From the NCBI GenBank assembly GCA_001600615.1, contig BCKK01000007.1:1-64000 (forward strand): DNA of 64,000 bases. Direction: 5' to 3'. Below the pieces are notes generated by a model. It worked only from the letters and a program-made list of their open reading frames with translations, was not told the DNA's origin and ran no database searches. The first letter of the stretch is position 1; each line of letters starts with the position of its first letter. Below are positions 34,801-44,393 of this stretch, one piece after another. A program made the position numbers and the translations under genes. This DNA comes from Dioszegia crocea (Eukaryota > Basidiomycota > Tremellomycetes > Tremellales > Bulleribasidiaceae).

Positions 34801-36292
34801 GCTGGTGGTGCTGTTTCCGCCGGATATGCGCCAGGCTGATTGGCGAGTGCCGAAGCAGATTCGAGAGACCGCGCGACGGCAATCTGGGGGACGACGAGGG
34901 AGTAGAGGAATGTGCCCCATCCAGATCCCTGCTGTGCGGCAGTATTGGCTGCGTCCGGAGGTCTTTGGTCACTGGGGAGAGCTTCGGGGTTCTGAGGGAA
35001 CGTGATGTCTTTGGGGGAGGGGACAGAGGGATGCAAGGGTAAATCCGACGGAGGCGCTATTGTGGTTGCGGGAGATTCGGACTGTGCGGGAGTTGTGGAT
35101 ATGGGGTCAGATACAAGAGGGGCCGTATGATCGTCCGATGTGAATTCGCCAGGTGGGAGTGGTGGAGCCGATGGGTTGCCCCAAATGTAGGATTTCCATC
35201 CGCCACCGTTGCCGGCTGCAGGTATTGGAGGTTGGGAAGTTGTTGCAGCAATGAGCGCAGCCGCAGCTGGTTGTGATGGATTTTCGACAGATGCAGGAGT
35301 TGTAGGATCGGGCTGAGTAGCATCGGGATTGGCAGATGGAGGATCTGAAGGAGGGTCCACAGGTGATGCGGATGCCCCCTCTTCGGCGATGTGATCTCTG
35401 GGATCGGGAGGTAAGGGTGAGCGGATCGACGGGGATGGGGAAGCGGTGCGGCTCCACCAATTCTTGCGATATGTCCTTGCGGCTGGACGGATAGTAGATG
35501 GAGGTGAAGGATTTGGGGGTTCGGAAACCGGATCGACGGCGGGTGGGTTGGGCGGAGGTACTGAGGTTGTGGAATCGGATGAAGAGACGTCTGTAAATTC
35601 AGCAGCATCTCTACAGACATAATGAAAGACTCACAATTCATCTGTGACGGATCTTCAGAGCTGGAATCTCCATCCGTGGCTGGTGGCGTCGCCATCACCG
35701 TAACACCCGTCTCCCTCTCTTTACCCTTCCCTTTGTCCCGGCCAACCATAGAGCCTGTTCTCGACTTCGGAAACCCACTTGGCGCATTCCACCTCAGCCA
35801 CGATGTGGAATGCTTTGGATTGAGCCTCTGAGATGTCTCCGTCACATTCTCTTCCGACAAGCGCCTTTCTGACCCGAGCCCGGCTTCGACCGCCTCATCC
35901 GGTATATCCCTAATCTCAGACGATGCCGTCCTTCTAGGAGTCGAAGGACCAGCCTCTCCCTCTTCCTCAACACCTGGACTCCCCACCCCGCTTAATGTCC
36001 GTATAGTCCGCACAGTCGCCGAGCTACTTCGCCTACTTCTTAATCCGATCTCCTGCCCACCGGCATTCATTTGCCGGGCGAGTGCATCTTCACTCGCGAG
36101 AGTTCCTGGACGCGATGGAGCTGCACCACCGTGTGATAGCGATGGATCTGCAAAGACGACTGAGAGATGTGGGGTGGAAGGCTTGCGCTGAGGAGGGGCT
36201 CGCCGGAGGGATAGAGGGATACCGAAGTGTGGGTGACGCCGCTGGGTGGCGGGAGGGGTCGATGAACTTGATTCTGAATTTTTGGAGGGCAT
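31853..36292 (-). CDS. YML020W-like protein, predicted alpha/beta hydrolase
   Basis: A large minus-strand gene coding more than 1000 residues. The N-terminal half is low-complexity Pro/Ser/Thr and contains a recurring aromatic motif (RKNWWSR, GGWKSYIWG, GWGTFLYSL, GWLSYLAYR). The C-terminal half starts RVVVVGVHGWFPAKMLNS, VVIGEPTGTSQKFANMM, as in the fungal YML020W family. It carries a serine-hydrolase-like elbow FFAAHSQGC with TTHLLSRM. Later text reads MLAMCGVHLGPLYSI, LLASLNDQVVPIYGS and FDG-like LFVDGGSY. After LKRPEG, an intron joins to NPWLVVNRDYDRYRTRHR and then EVRAEKRRWVD and the stop at 31853-31855. I chose this end because both joins keep the frame and extend family-like sequence. 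The biochemical role of the family is not established. Confidence 0.8.
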
Positions 36293-36540
36293 CCTATATG
36301 ATTTGCGCCATCTCCTCCTCCCTTATAGCAGCTGAGCTATATAACTCTAACGTGTATTAGATGTATGATGTGAATGAGGAATGAGTTGTGTTGCTCCTTG
36401 TTGCTCCTTTCAGCTTCGTCATCATCGGAGATCGATCATATCTCCGCCTCACTGACATCCAATAGGTGAGAATCAGCTAGTTATGCCTTCTTCACCTTGC
36501 ACACATCGAGGCCTCGTACTGATCACCACTGATGCGCACC

Positions 36541-37749
36541 ATGGTATCACTCGCGATAGATAGCTCGATCCGCTTATCAAACGGCAACTTGCCACGTTTA
36601 GGATTGGGCGTGTACCAGTCGAGAGGGCATGACTGCTTCGAGGCTGTTCAGTGTGCCATCGAGACTGGATATAAGCACAGTAAGTCCCAAGATGACTACT
36701 GATCATGGACTGAGGGATGTACTATCATACTCAAGATACAAAGCTGACGACTCATCAGTCGACACTGCTCAAGCTTATCGAAACGAAGACAGTATGTATT
36801 GCCAGAACTCCTGGCCAGACCTTGTGAACCGGCTGACAAGTCCAGTCGTTGGTAAAGCCATCTCATCAACCTCCACACCTCGCTCTTCACTATTCATCAC
36901 CACGAAATACATGCCATCGCACACCCCTCAAACCACTGAAGACGTCTACAGCGTACTCCGAAAGTCCCTAAAACAGCTACACAAATCCCCGGCGTCAAGT
37001 TTTGGGTCGAGTAATCCCTATCTGCGGCCAGATCCGGAGGAAGAGGAAGCGAAGCGGAAGGCGGAGTATTTGGATCTGTTTCTGATACATGCGCCATTTG
37101 GAGGCGAGAAGGGGCGTGCGGCGAATTGGGCGGCTTTGACTCGAGCGAAAGAAGAGGGATGGGCGAGGGATATTGGAGTGTCAAATTTGTAAGTCAGGCC
37201 TCGGAAATCTTTCGACAAACAATGAGTCTGTCTCGAGCGTAGACTTTAAGGGGCAGAAGCTGATCTTTCAGTGGCGTCAAACACCTCGAATCCCTACCAT
37301 CACCCAAACCCGCCGTCAATCAGATCGAGCTGCATCCATGGTGTCAACAGCGCGAAATAGTCGCATATTGCCAGGCGAACGATATCGCTATTCAGGCGTA
37401 CAGTCCTCTAGTCCGAGGGGATCAGAAGAGATTTGACGATCCGGTCATTCAGAAGATTTGCCAAAAGACTGGCAAGGGGCCGGGACACGTTTTGATTCGT
37501 TGGAGTTTACAAAAAGGGTGAGTACGATGACTCTGTTTGGTATCAGTCTGATCGGGGTTTTGAGACAGTCTAGCAGATCGCTGATCTACCAGATTTGCGC
37601 CATTACCGAAAAGCGTCACACCCAGTCGGATCAAGAGCAATGCGGATGTGTTTGACTTTGAGCTGGACGAGGAAGATATGGTTGCGCTGGATGGGCTGGA
37701 TGAAGGGGCGAAGGGAGCTTGTACGTGGAATCCTGTCGATACGGAATGA
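36541..37749 (+). CDS. Aldo/keto reductase
   Basis: Five exons (36541-36679, 36759-36791, 36846-37188, 37272-37517, 37593-37749) sum to 918 nt, 305 aa, the usual length. It reads LPRLGLGVYQSRG, YKHIDTAQAYRNED (catalytic Asp and Tyr), FITTKYMP (catalytic Lys) and DLFLIHAPFG (catalytic His). Further family text is ARDIGVSNFGVKHL, AVNQIELHPWCQQ, AIQAYSPLVRG, PLPKSVTPSRIKSN and FELDEEDMVALDGL. These are NADPH-dependent oxidoreductases of the cytosol acting on aldehydes or ketones; the substrate is unknown. I use the ATG at 36541 because of its caccATGG context; 36532 is also in frame. Exon 2 is 33 nt. Confidence 0.92.
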
Positions 37750-37884
37750 TGGAATATGCGGATGGGGGCTTGAGTTGTGGCTGCGCATGCCCACTCGGTC
37801 GGCCAGCTCGGCGGGGTATGGGACTTCTGACGTTTCTGACAGATATCGCTGCGATGCACCCAAGATTCTCACCTTAACTCACAT

Positions 37885-37942
37885 CACTCACCCAGAGGAT
37901 CCGAGGGGTATCTCACTCACGCTGAGGATTCAAGGGGCCTCT
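37885..37942. repeat. Two tandem copies of a 29-bp unit
   Basis: Copies at 37885-37913 and 37914-37942 share the frame cactca----gaggat-c-aggggt-tct with about six mismatches. They lie between the aldo/keto reductase stop and the 5' LTR. A diverged minisatellite is the simplest reading. Confidence 0.55.
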
Positions 37943-38111
37943 CACTCCACATGAGTGGTCAGAGGACAAAGGGTAAGGAAAGGTACGAATGGCGTCACTA
38001 TCGCTCAGCCGCTCAGCTAGTCTCGACTTTCACCCGTCAAACGCGACATCACGACAAAGGAAAATGAATCGCGCCGAGGAGGAAATACGTCCGAGGTACT
38101 GCCCAAGAGGA

Positions 38112-38116
38112 AGATT
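38112..38116. repeat. Target-site duplication, left copy (agatt)
   Basis: agatt directly before the 5' LTR; the same 5 bp follow the 3' LTR at 43258-43262. Five bp is the usual size for Ty1/copia integrases. Confidence 0.85.
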
Positions 38117-38386
38117 CTTTGAGGTATTACGTACGTTAGGGGTTAGCCACGCCCGGGGTTACGTTAGACAGGATCGGCATTACCGTAATTCGCTTAGACA
38201 TTCCTCGAAATTCGTACCTAGCTAGTCTCTTTCATACTCTCTAGATACAAGGCTGTAGCTCTAGATCAGTACTAAATAGACTCAGGTACGTTTATGCATC
38301 ATACTCTCTAGATACAAGGCTGTAGCTCTAGATCAGTACTAAATAGACTCAGGTCAACGGACTTCCTAGCCTACAGGATTCCGTGG
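38117..38386 (+). repeat. 5' LTR, 270 bp
   Basis: Starts ctttgagg and ends ccgtgg, set by the limits of identity with the 3' LTR and by the target duplication; these are not the common TG...CA ends. It contains two copies of a 55-bp direct repeat (38233-38287 and 38300-38354) starting catactctctagataca and spaced by 67 bp, which may be promoter or enhancer units. Confidence 0.93.
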
Positions 38387-38398
38387 TGGTAACGCCGC
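38387..38398 (+). promoter_or_regulatory. Putative tRNA primer-binding site
   Basis: tggtaacgccgc follows the 5' LTR with no gap. It begins TGG, pairing with the tRNA CCA end, and differs by one base from the initiator-Met PBS start TGGTAGCGCC used by Ty1. Initiator tRNA-Met is the likely primer. Confidence 0.7.
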
Positions 38399-38487
38399 TA
38401 TTCGAGAATCTAGCCAACGATTCTCGACCGATCAACCTGAGGTCTATCCCTAATACATTCGTGCTAACAACGAGGCATTTCTCCAAA

Positions 38488-41400
38488 ATGTCCTCAGCCA
38501 CTGTCAGCGACCAGCTCGTCGACAACAAGAATTACGTTGACTGGAACTCGCACGTCCTCCATGACCTCGCCAAGGGAAAATGTCTACAACACATTTTCAA
38601 GCCTCAGAACGAGTTGGTCATGAAGGTTCATGTGATGTACCCCCTTACATCTCCGCCGACCAAGCTCGAGGAGTCCAAACTTGCCATTGGGATTCAGGCC
38701 AACGAAGATTTGCGTCTGACCGCTTTCACCATCGTTTTCGGGAGCCTTTCCAAGCTGGTCATCAGCAGGCTTCCGAGAAACCTCAAGGATTACGAGAATC
38801 CTGAGCCGAAACTTCTATTTGATCATCTTGCCATCGAGTATGGGGCCAGCCAGGCCGGACGTCGGCAGGATCTCTTCAATACCCTTGTCGGTTTCAAGTT
38901 CGCCGACAACGATGACCCCGCTCCCGTCTTCGCGGCTCATCGTGATGCCTCGGCCGAAATCTTGGCCGCCAATCCCAATCTCTCCCTTTCCGACTTTGTG
39001 GACATGTTCGCTATGCATGCTGCCATTCGCGGGCTTGCTCCCTCCTACTCCCTTCTCGCTTCCACTCTGGCAGCAAACAAGAGCTTGAAGCTCGCAGACG
39101 TTGCAGACGCTGTCGAAGGGGCGTACAAGATGAGGCAGGACGCGGGAGTTGTTACCAATGAGCATGGCTTGTTGGTGAGCAAAGGAGCGGTAGCGCCCAA
39201 GGGAGGGGTCAAGAGGGAGGTATATTGCCCCGCGCACGACAGCTATAATCACAGCGCTGCAGAGTGCAGCGGCAAGGGATTGGAGAAGAAGGACGGGAAA
39301 GGCACATCTAGGAGGCGGCCATACATTCCCGCGGAGGAGTGGAACAAGATGTCGGCGGATGAGCGGATCAAGGCCAAGGCCAACCTGGCGGCTGAGGGTC
39401 AGGGGGAGCAGAAGCAGGGGGAACAAGTCGGACTTTACGCCGGTACCCAACTCGCCTTGAACGTCGGCTTCGTCTCCGAGATGGCGGTCGTTGCCAACCT
39501 CCCTTCCTCCACCATCATCGTCGACTGTGGGGCTACCAGCCCCTTTATCAAAGATAAGCATCTCCTCTCCAATCTCGTCAAACTCGTTCCCCCCATCCCT
39601 ATCCAAGTCGGCGATGGAAAATCCATCAACGCCACCCACAAAGGCCGTTTGTCTTTCGACAAGGTCAGATTCGAAAACTCCTACTACGTCCCAGAGATGG
39701 CACACAACCTCCTTCCGACAAACAGGCGAGGCCCTGTCGCTCTCGGTTTGGAGTGGCAGATCGGGGCAAGCCCTCAATTGGTGGATAAATCAGGGACGGT
39801 GCTCTTGAAAGGCCGAGAGGATCCCACTGGCTTGATCGTCCTGCTCGACGAACCGGTACGCCACACTACCCTTTTCCATGCTGCCCTACAAGCTCGGGAA
39901 GATGCTGATAGCCAAGATCAGCGTCTAAGCCTGTGGCATTCGCGTTTGGGCCATGGCGATCAGAGGGTGGTTTGGGAACTGGGCAGAGCTTGGCTGCTGG
40001 ATGGGACAAAGTGGGAGGGAACGTTTAGGAGGGTGGAATGCATCACCTGTCTGCAAGGAAAGGCTAGGCGGGCTCCATCATCTGCGAATGAGCATAGGGC
40101 AGAAGGTCCACTGGTCAATATCGCCCTTGATCTCTGCGGACCGTTCAACACCGAGTCGCGTCTAGGAGATTTTTACTTCTTCACCGCTCAAGATGATTAC
40201 TCTGGTTTCATCTATACCCTCCCCCTCAGATCTAAGGATCTAGCGTTCGAAGCTATGGACAAGTATGCCAAACTTGTCGAGAACCAGCTCAATATGAAGA
40301 TCCGCACCATTCGCTCGGATTTAGGTGGTGAATTTACGTCACATAAATTTGCTGTCTGGTGCTCGGACCGGGGTATCGAGCATACTTTCACTCCACCAGA
40401 CGCCCACAACCAAAACGCCAGGGTCGAGCGATTACATCTTACCCTGCTCAACGATGTGCGCAGTCTTCTACTTGACTCCAAATTATCAAAGAAATTCTGG
40501 ATAGACGCACTTGCGTACTCGGTCTATACCCGGAATCGTCTCCCCAACTCCCGAGGCATCGTCCCTATCGAGCTTTTCAAGCAAGGCGACCATTCTTCCC
40601 TCATCGACTATTCCCATCATCAGCCATTTGGTGCTAAATGCGTCTACCGTGTAGTCAACCAGGCTTCGAAGCTCGACCCGCGGGGTAAAATAGGAACTCT
40701 AATCGGCTACGGGACTGGTACGACGGCGTACACCATCCTGACTGAGGACAGGAGGATCATTACCAGCCGGGATGTCACCGTGCTGAAGGAACAGCCACAG
40801 GTGTCAGAGGCGGAATTGGTGCTGGGAGAACCGTTCGGAGAGGTGGCGGAATCGGAGATTGAGAGGCGTTTGGATCAGGGGGAGATAGAGGTAGAGGTTG
40901 AGAGTATTGAAGAAGGGGGTGATGATATCGAAGCGGTGAATGAGGAAGCGGTGAATGTGGATGGGGACGAGTCGGAAGGAGAGGAGGAGCCGCGGAGACC
41001 TTTGCGCGGAAGGGGCTGGGAGATGGAGATGGTTCGGGAGGGAGCGCCAAGTCCGGAACCCAATCCGGAAGATCAACCCGTCGAGCCGGATGCCCCAATC
41101 GCCCAGGACAATGTTGAACCAGCAGGGGATCGACGATCAGGTCGAGTAGCGACTCTCCCTCGTATCGACTATGCGAAGATGGGATTGGAGCGATCACCAC
41201 ACACGTTCTTCCCTAAGCGACTTCACTTCCCCTCAACTCCTGTCAACCTCACTGTCCCTGCTCCTGTCAATATGACCACCCCTGTCAAGTACTCGTATCC
41301 TCAAATTGGTCTGCAACTGGCCTTAAACGCTTTTCCTACTCTTCACCCATCTCTTCAGTGGGCTTTGTCAGCTCAAAGTATTGGAAGTCCTCAAACATAT

Positions 41401-42993
41401 CAGCAGGCACGGAATTCGAGTGATTGGCCGTCTTGGAAGGCTGCGATGGAGGAGCATATGGGTGTACTGGAGAGCAACCAGACCTGGGATGTGGTGGAAA
41501 AGGTGCATGATGCGTATCAGCAGAGGACATTGGGTGGGAGATGGGTGTACACGCGGAAGATTGACCCGGACACTGGGAAGGAGGCGGAGTATAAGGCGAG
41601 ATATGTGGTACAGGGCTTTCTGCAGAGGGCAGGGAGGGATTTTTCGGAAACTTTTGCGGCTGTCGCCCATAAGACTTCCCACCGGGTGTTTCTCGCTATC
41701 GTCAATCGGCTCGACCTGGAGTGCGACCAAATGGACGTCATCAGCGCCTTCTTAAAATCTGACATCGATAAATCCCTCTACATCACACCACCCGAAGGAA
41801 GCGATATCCCTGCCGGTCTCATTCTTCATCTTCGCAAATCCATGTTCGGTCTCAGACAATCCCCTCACTTATTCAACAAGAAAATCGATGCCTTCCTCAG
41901 ATCCCTCGGCTTTCGTCCCTGCCCCGCAGATCCCTGTGTGTACATGTTCAACACCGGCTGCCGCATGATGATATCCCTCCACGTCGATGATATGCTTGTG
42001 GCGGGCTCGGATCGGGCGAAGCTCGATGAGCTTAAAGCCAAAATCCATGCTGAGCTCGGGTGCAAGGACCAGGGGCCGGTATCCTACTTCCTCGGGATCA
42101 GCGTATACCGAGATCGGCCGAACCGGAAGATGTATCTCAGCCAAGAGCATTATCTGACGGCGCTGGTAGATAAGTTCGGAGGTGGCGAGAAGTCGAACAA
42201 AACTCCTCTTCCTTCCGGCTGGAACCCAGTGGCAGCGACAGATGCCGAGCATGCTGCGGCTAAACATCATCCTTTCCCTTCCGTTGCCGGCTCCATCCTC
42301 TACGCGGCTACCGTCACTCGGCCAGATATGGCGTACGCTGCTTCCAAGCTCTGTCAATTCATCAGTAAATGGTCGGAAGATCACTGGAGGGCGGCGAAGC
42401 ACCTGCTGAGGTACATCAGGGGGACGCTGGACTTATGTCTGACCTTTGATGCGGATGCAGGGAAGAGGATGTTGCTGGGTTACGCGGATGCGGACTGGGG
42501 AGGATGTATGGAGACAAGGAGATCAACTACAGGCATGGTGTTCGAGTACGGGGGAGGAGCAGTCTCCTGGAAGAGCAGCCTTCAGTCTACCGTGGCTTTG
42601 TCTACCACCCAAGCTGAGCTACTGGCTTCGACGGACGCGGGCAAGGAGGCGGTCTGGTTGAGACAGTTGTTGGCTGATCTGGAGTTGGGGCCGGCGGATG
42701 GGGAACCAGTTCGGATTCTCAACGACAATATGGGCGCAATCCAACTCGGAAAGCACCAACACGGGAAACTTAACAAATGGTACGACATACGGGCGCAATG
42801 GGTTCGAGAATACCAAGACGCGAAAATCATCGTGCTCGACTACGTTCCCACCGAGTCGAACCGGGCGGACCTTCTTACCAAAGGGTTGACGGCGGAGAGG
42901 ACTAGACAGTTACGCAACCTCATAGGCGTCAGGAGTCGGCCGCAGGGGCTTGAGTGGGGATTTCGAGGACATCTAAGCGAGGGGGAGCTTTGA
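38488..42993 (+). CDS. Gag-Pol polyprotein of Ty1/copia element
   Basis: A single unspliced frame, 1501 aa, from the first ATG at 38488; the open frame extends back to the LTR without an ATG. In order: a Gag region; a zinc-knuckle-like CPAHDSYNHSAAEC near residue 246; protease motif VDCGATSPF near 346, where Cys stands in place of the usual Ser/Thr after the catalytic Asp. GAG-pre-integrase LWHSRLGHGD lies near 482. Integrase DDE residues are Asp in ALDLCGPF, Asp in RSDLGGEF near 609 and Glu in NARVERLH near 645. Reverse transcriptase includes QMDVISAFLKSDI, KSMFGLRQSPHLFN and LHVDDMLV near 1165. RNase H has YADADWGG near 1332 and ALSTTQAELLAS. Gag and Pol are fused with no frameshift. The TGA at 42991 lies 3 bp inside the 3' LTR. 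Confidence 0.96.
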   Translation: MSSATVSDQLVDNKNYVDWNSHVLHDLAKGKCLQHIFKPQNELVMKVHVMYPLTSPPTKLEESKLAIGIQANEDLRLTAFTIVFGSLSKLVISRLPRNLKDYENPEPKLLFDHLAIEYGASQAGRRQDLFNTLVGFKFADNDDPAPVFAAHRDASAEILAANPNLSLSDFVDMFAMHAAIRGLAPSYSLLASTLAANKSLKLADVADAVEGAYKMRQDAGVVTNEHGLLVSKGAVAPKGGVKREVYCPAHDSYNHSAAECSGKGLEKKDGKGTSRRRPYIPAEEWNKMSADERIKAKANLAAEGQGEQKQGEQVGLYAGTQLALNVGFVSEMAVVANLPSSTIIVDCGATSPFIKDKHLLSNLVKLVPPIPIQVGDGKSINATHKGRLSFDKVRFENSYYVPEMAHNLLPTNRRGPVALGLEWQIGASPQLVDKSGTVLLKGREDPTGLIVLLDEPVRHTTLFHAALQAREDADSQDQRLSLWHSRLGHGDQRVVWELGRAWLLDGTKWEGTFRRVECITCLQGKARRAPSSANEHRAEGPLVNIALDLCGPFNTESRLGDFYFFTAQDDYSGFIYTLPLRSKDLAFEAMDKYAKLVENQLNMKIRTIRSDLGGEFTSHKFAVWCSDRGIEHTFTPPDAHNQNARVERLHLTLLNDVRSLLLDSKLSKKFWIDALAYSVYTRNRLPNSRGIVPIELFKQGDHSSLIDYSHHQPFGAKCVYRVVNQASKLDPRGKIGTLIGYGTGTTAYTILTEDRRIITSRDVTVLKEQPQVSEAELVLGEPFGEVAESEIERRLDQGEIEVEVESIEEGGDDIEAVNEEAVNVDGDESEGEEEPRRPLRGRGWEMEMVREGAPSPEPNPEDQPVEPDAPIAQDNVEPAGDRRSGRVATLPRIDYAKMGLERSPHTFFPKRLHFPSTPVNLTVPAPVNMTTPVKYSYPQIGLQLALNAFPTLHPSLQWALSAQSIGSPQTYQQARNSSDWPSWKAAMEEHMGVLESNQTWDVVEKVHDAYQQRTLGGRWVYTRKIDPDTGKEAEYKARYVVQGFLQRAGRDFSETFAAVAHKTSHRVFLAIVNRLDLECDQMDVISAFLKSDIDKSLYITPPEGSDIPAGLILHLRKSMFGLRQSPHLFNKKIDAFLRSLGFRPCPADPCVYMFNTGCRMMISLHVDDMLVAGSDRAKLDELKAKIHAELGCKDQGPVSYFLGISVYRDRPNRKMYLSQEHYLTALVDKFGGGEKSNKTPLPSGWNPVAATDAEHAAAKHHPFPSVAGSILYAATVTRPDMAYAASKLCQFISKWSEDHWRAAKHLLRYIRGTLDLCLTFDADAGKRMLLGYADADWGGCMETRRSTTGMVFEYGGGAVSWKSSLQSTVALSTTQAELLASTDAGKEAVWLRQLLADLELGPADGEPVRILNDNMGAIQLGKHQHGKLNKWYDIRAQWVREYQDAKIIVLDYVPTESNRADLLTKGLTAERTRQLRNLIGVRSRPQGLEWGFRGHLSEGEL
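42979..42987 (+). promoter_or_regulatory. Polypurine tract
   Basis: gagggggag immediately before the 3' LTR is the expected plus-strand primer for reverse transcription. It also codes for part of the Gag-Pol C-terminus. Confidence 0.75.
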
Positions 42994-43257
42994 GGTATTA
43001 CGTACGTTAGGGGTTAGCCACGCCCGGGGTTACGTTAGACAGGATCGGCATTACCGTAATTCGCTTAGACATTCCTCGAAATTCGTACCTAGCTAGTCTC
43101 TTTCATACTCTCTAGATACAAGGCTGTAGCTCTAGATCAGTACTAAATAGACTCAGGTACGTTTATGCATCATACTCTCTAGATACAAGGCTGTAGCTCT
43201 AGATCAGTACTAAATAGACTCAGGTCAACGGACTTCCTAGCCTACAGGATTCCGTGG
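42988..43257 (+). repeat. 3' LTR, 270 bp
   Basis: Identical by eye to the 5' LTR over all 270 bp, including the internal 55-bp direct repeats (43104-43158 and 43171-43225). It carries the Gag-Pol stop codon. Confidence 0.93.
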
Positions 43258-43262
43258 AGATT
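43258..43262. repeat. Target-site duplication, right copy (agatt)
   Basis: Matches 38112-38116 and marks the right edge of the retrotransposon. Confidence 0.85.
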
Positions 43263-44393
43263 GCGCAAGAATGATACGTGTTGCATCACTGATATCCTTT
43301 GTCGCTCCTGACTCTGGCTTACATGCTTGGTACTGAAGGGGCACAGAAGGCAAGTGGTTGATATGCCTCCGGAATCGGACACGATGTATGAGAACTGCCA
43401 ATGGCCAAACGTGTTGCAGTGCTGATGTCCTTTCACCACTCTCTTAGATGGTCCCTGACATACACAGCTTTGCTGACGAGAAATAGAAGCAGAGAATTCA
43501 GAAGTACGTACGCACATCTCGGATTTAGAAGGCAGTGAAAAAGTCACATGTCCCAGATTTAAACACGTCGCAGCACCACCTACCATTCATACCCCAACCC
43601 TGACCTGAACAGCAGTCTCCACTAAAAGAGGGACCGACAAGAATACGTCCGAGGCTGGAAGGCAGAGGAAGCTTGGACTTGCTCTAACGCGTTGCAAACA
43701 TCGGATCCCCTTTGTACATTTTCTGATATCGACCCCTGACCATATTCGGCCATACAGGTTCGTGGCGCTAGAAGCTGACGAGGACGTGCGTCCCAGGTCC
43801 AGAAGGCGATTGGAGACTCACAGCTTTGCACAAACGCGTCGCATTCCCGCCGTCCTTTGAGCCCCTCACCCTGGCTTGGGTGCAGTCCCTGCTAAGCTCG
43901 GGAACACGCTGGCTCCCCCTCGCCTATAAAACCGTGCTCGTCTCTCGGTCCCTCTTGAGTCTGTGCATATCCCTATTCTGTACTTCACAAACAACCTTGC
44001 ATACGCATTAGATATCCTTCACCTCACTTGCGTCACACCATCCCCAGTGCACACACATTGCATCACTGCTCGACGCACGAACGCACAGCCTCGCCCCGCT
44101 CGACAAACTCTTCCGATTCACATCAAATCCATTGCTCACTCCTTTCCACCTGACCAAACAATCCTGTGCTTAAGTTCTAGGCTCCTGACAAGTTAGCCAC
44201 GCCCCAAACCCACACACTGCTGTTACACGGTCCACCCTTATCATCTCAATAGTACTCAGACATCACTACCCGTTCCTCAACCCAAGCTTTACGTCAGACC
44301 GCTTGGACCCCTGATCATACGTTAAGGACGTCCGGGATTCAACCTAACCTCTTCATTTTACGTTCCAACAGCCTCGGGCCCCCTGCACCTGCC
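43263..44393 (+). promoter_or_regulatory. Long upstream region with TATA box
   Basis: About 1.1 kb between the retrotransposon and the next gene. A good TATA box (ctataaaa, about 43923-43930) is followed by a C/T-rich leader of about 450 nt that could be a long 5' UTR. Frames in the left part (43242-43831) show no motif. Confidence 0.45.

Larger units (their letters stand above)
38117..43257 (+). mobile_element. Complete Ty1/copia LTR retrotransposon, 5141 bp
   Basis: The element consists of a 5' LTR (38117-38386), primer-binding site, one gag-pol frame, a purine tract and a 3' LTR (42988-43257). It is flanked by agatt on both sides. By eye the two 270-bp LTRs are identical, so insertion was recent on an evolutionary scale. 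Integrase lies before reverse transcriptase, the copia order. The frame is intact throughout, so the element may be active. It sits between an aldo/keto reductase gene and an orphan gene and interrupts neither. Confidence 0.97.

Noticed and set aside
37885..37942. CRISPR-like repeat pair
   Set aside because: Only two adjacent diverged units with no spacer, in a fungal genome; a minisatellite fits.
38383..38487. 35-residue N-terminal extension of Gag-Pol
   Set aside because: It starts on GTG inside the LTR and primer-binding site; the first ATG is 38488.
38815..39777. 320-codon frame antisense to gag
   Set aside because: It is a shadow of the Gag-Pol frame with no independent signal.
43242..43831. 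Minus-strand frames to the right of the retrotransposon
   Set aside because: They begin in the LTR edge or lack any motif; no coding signal.
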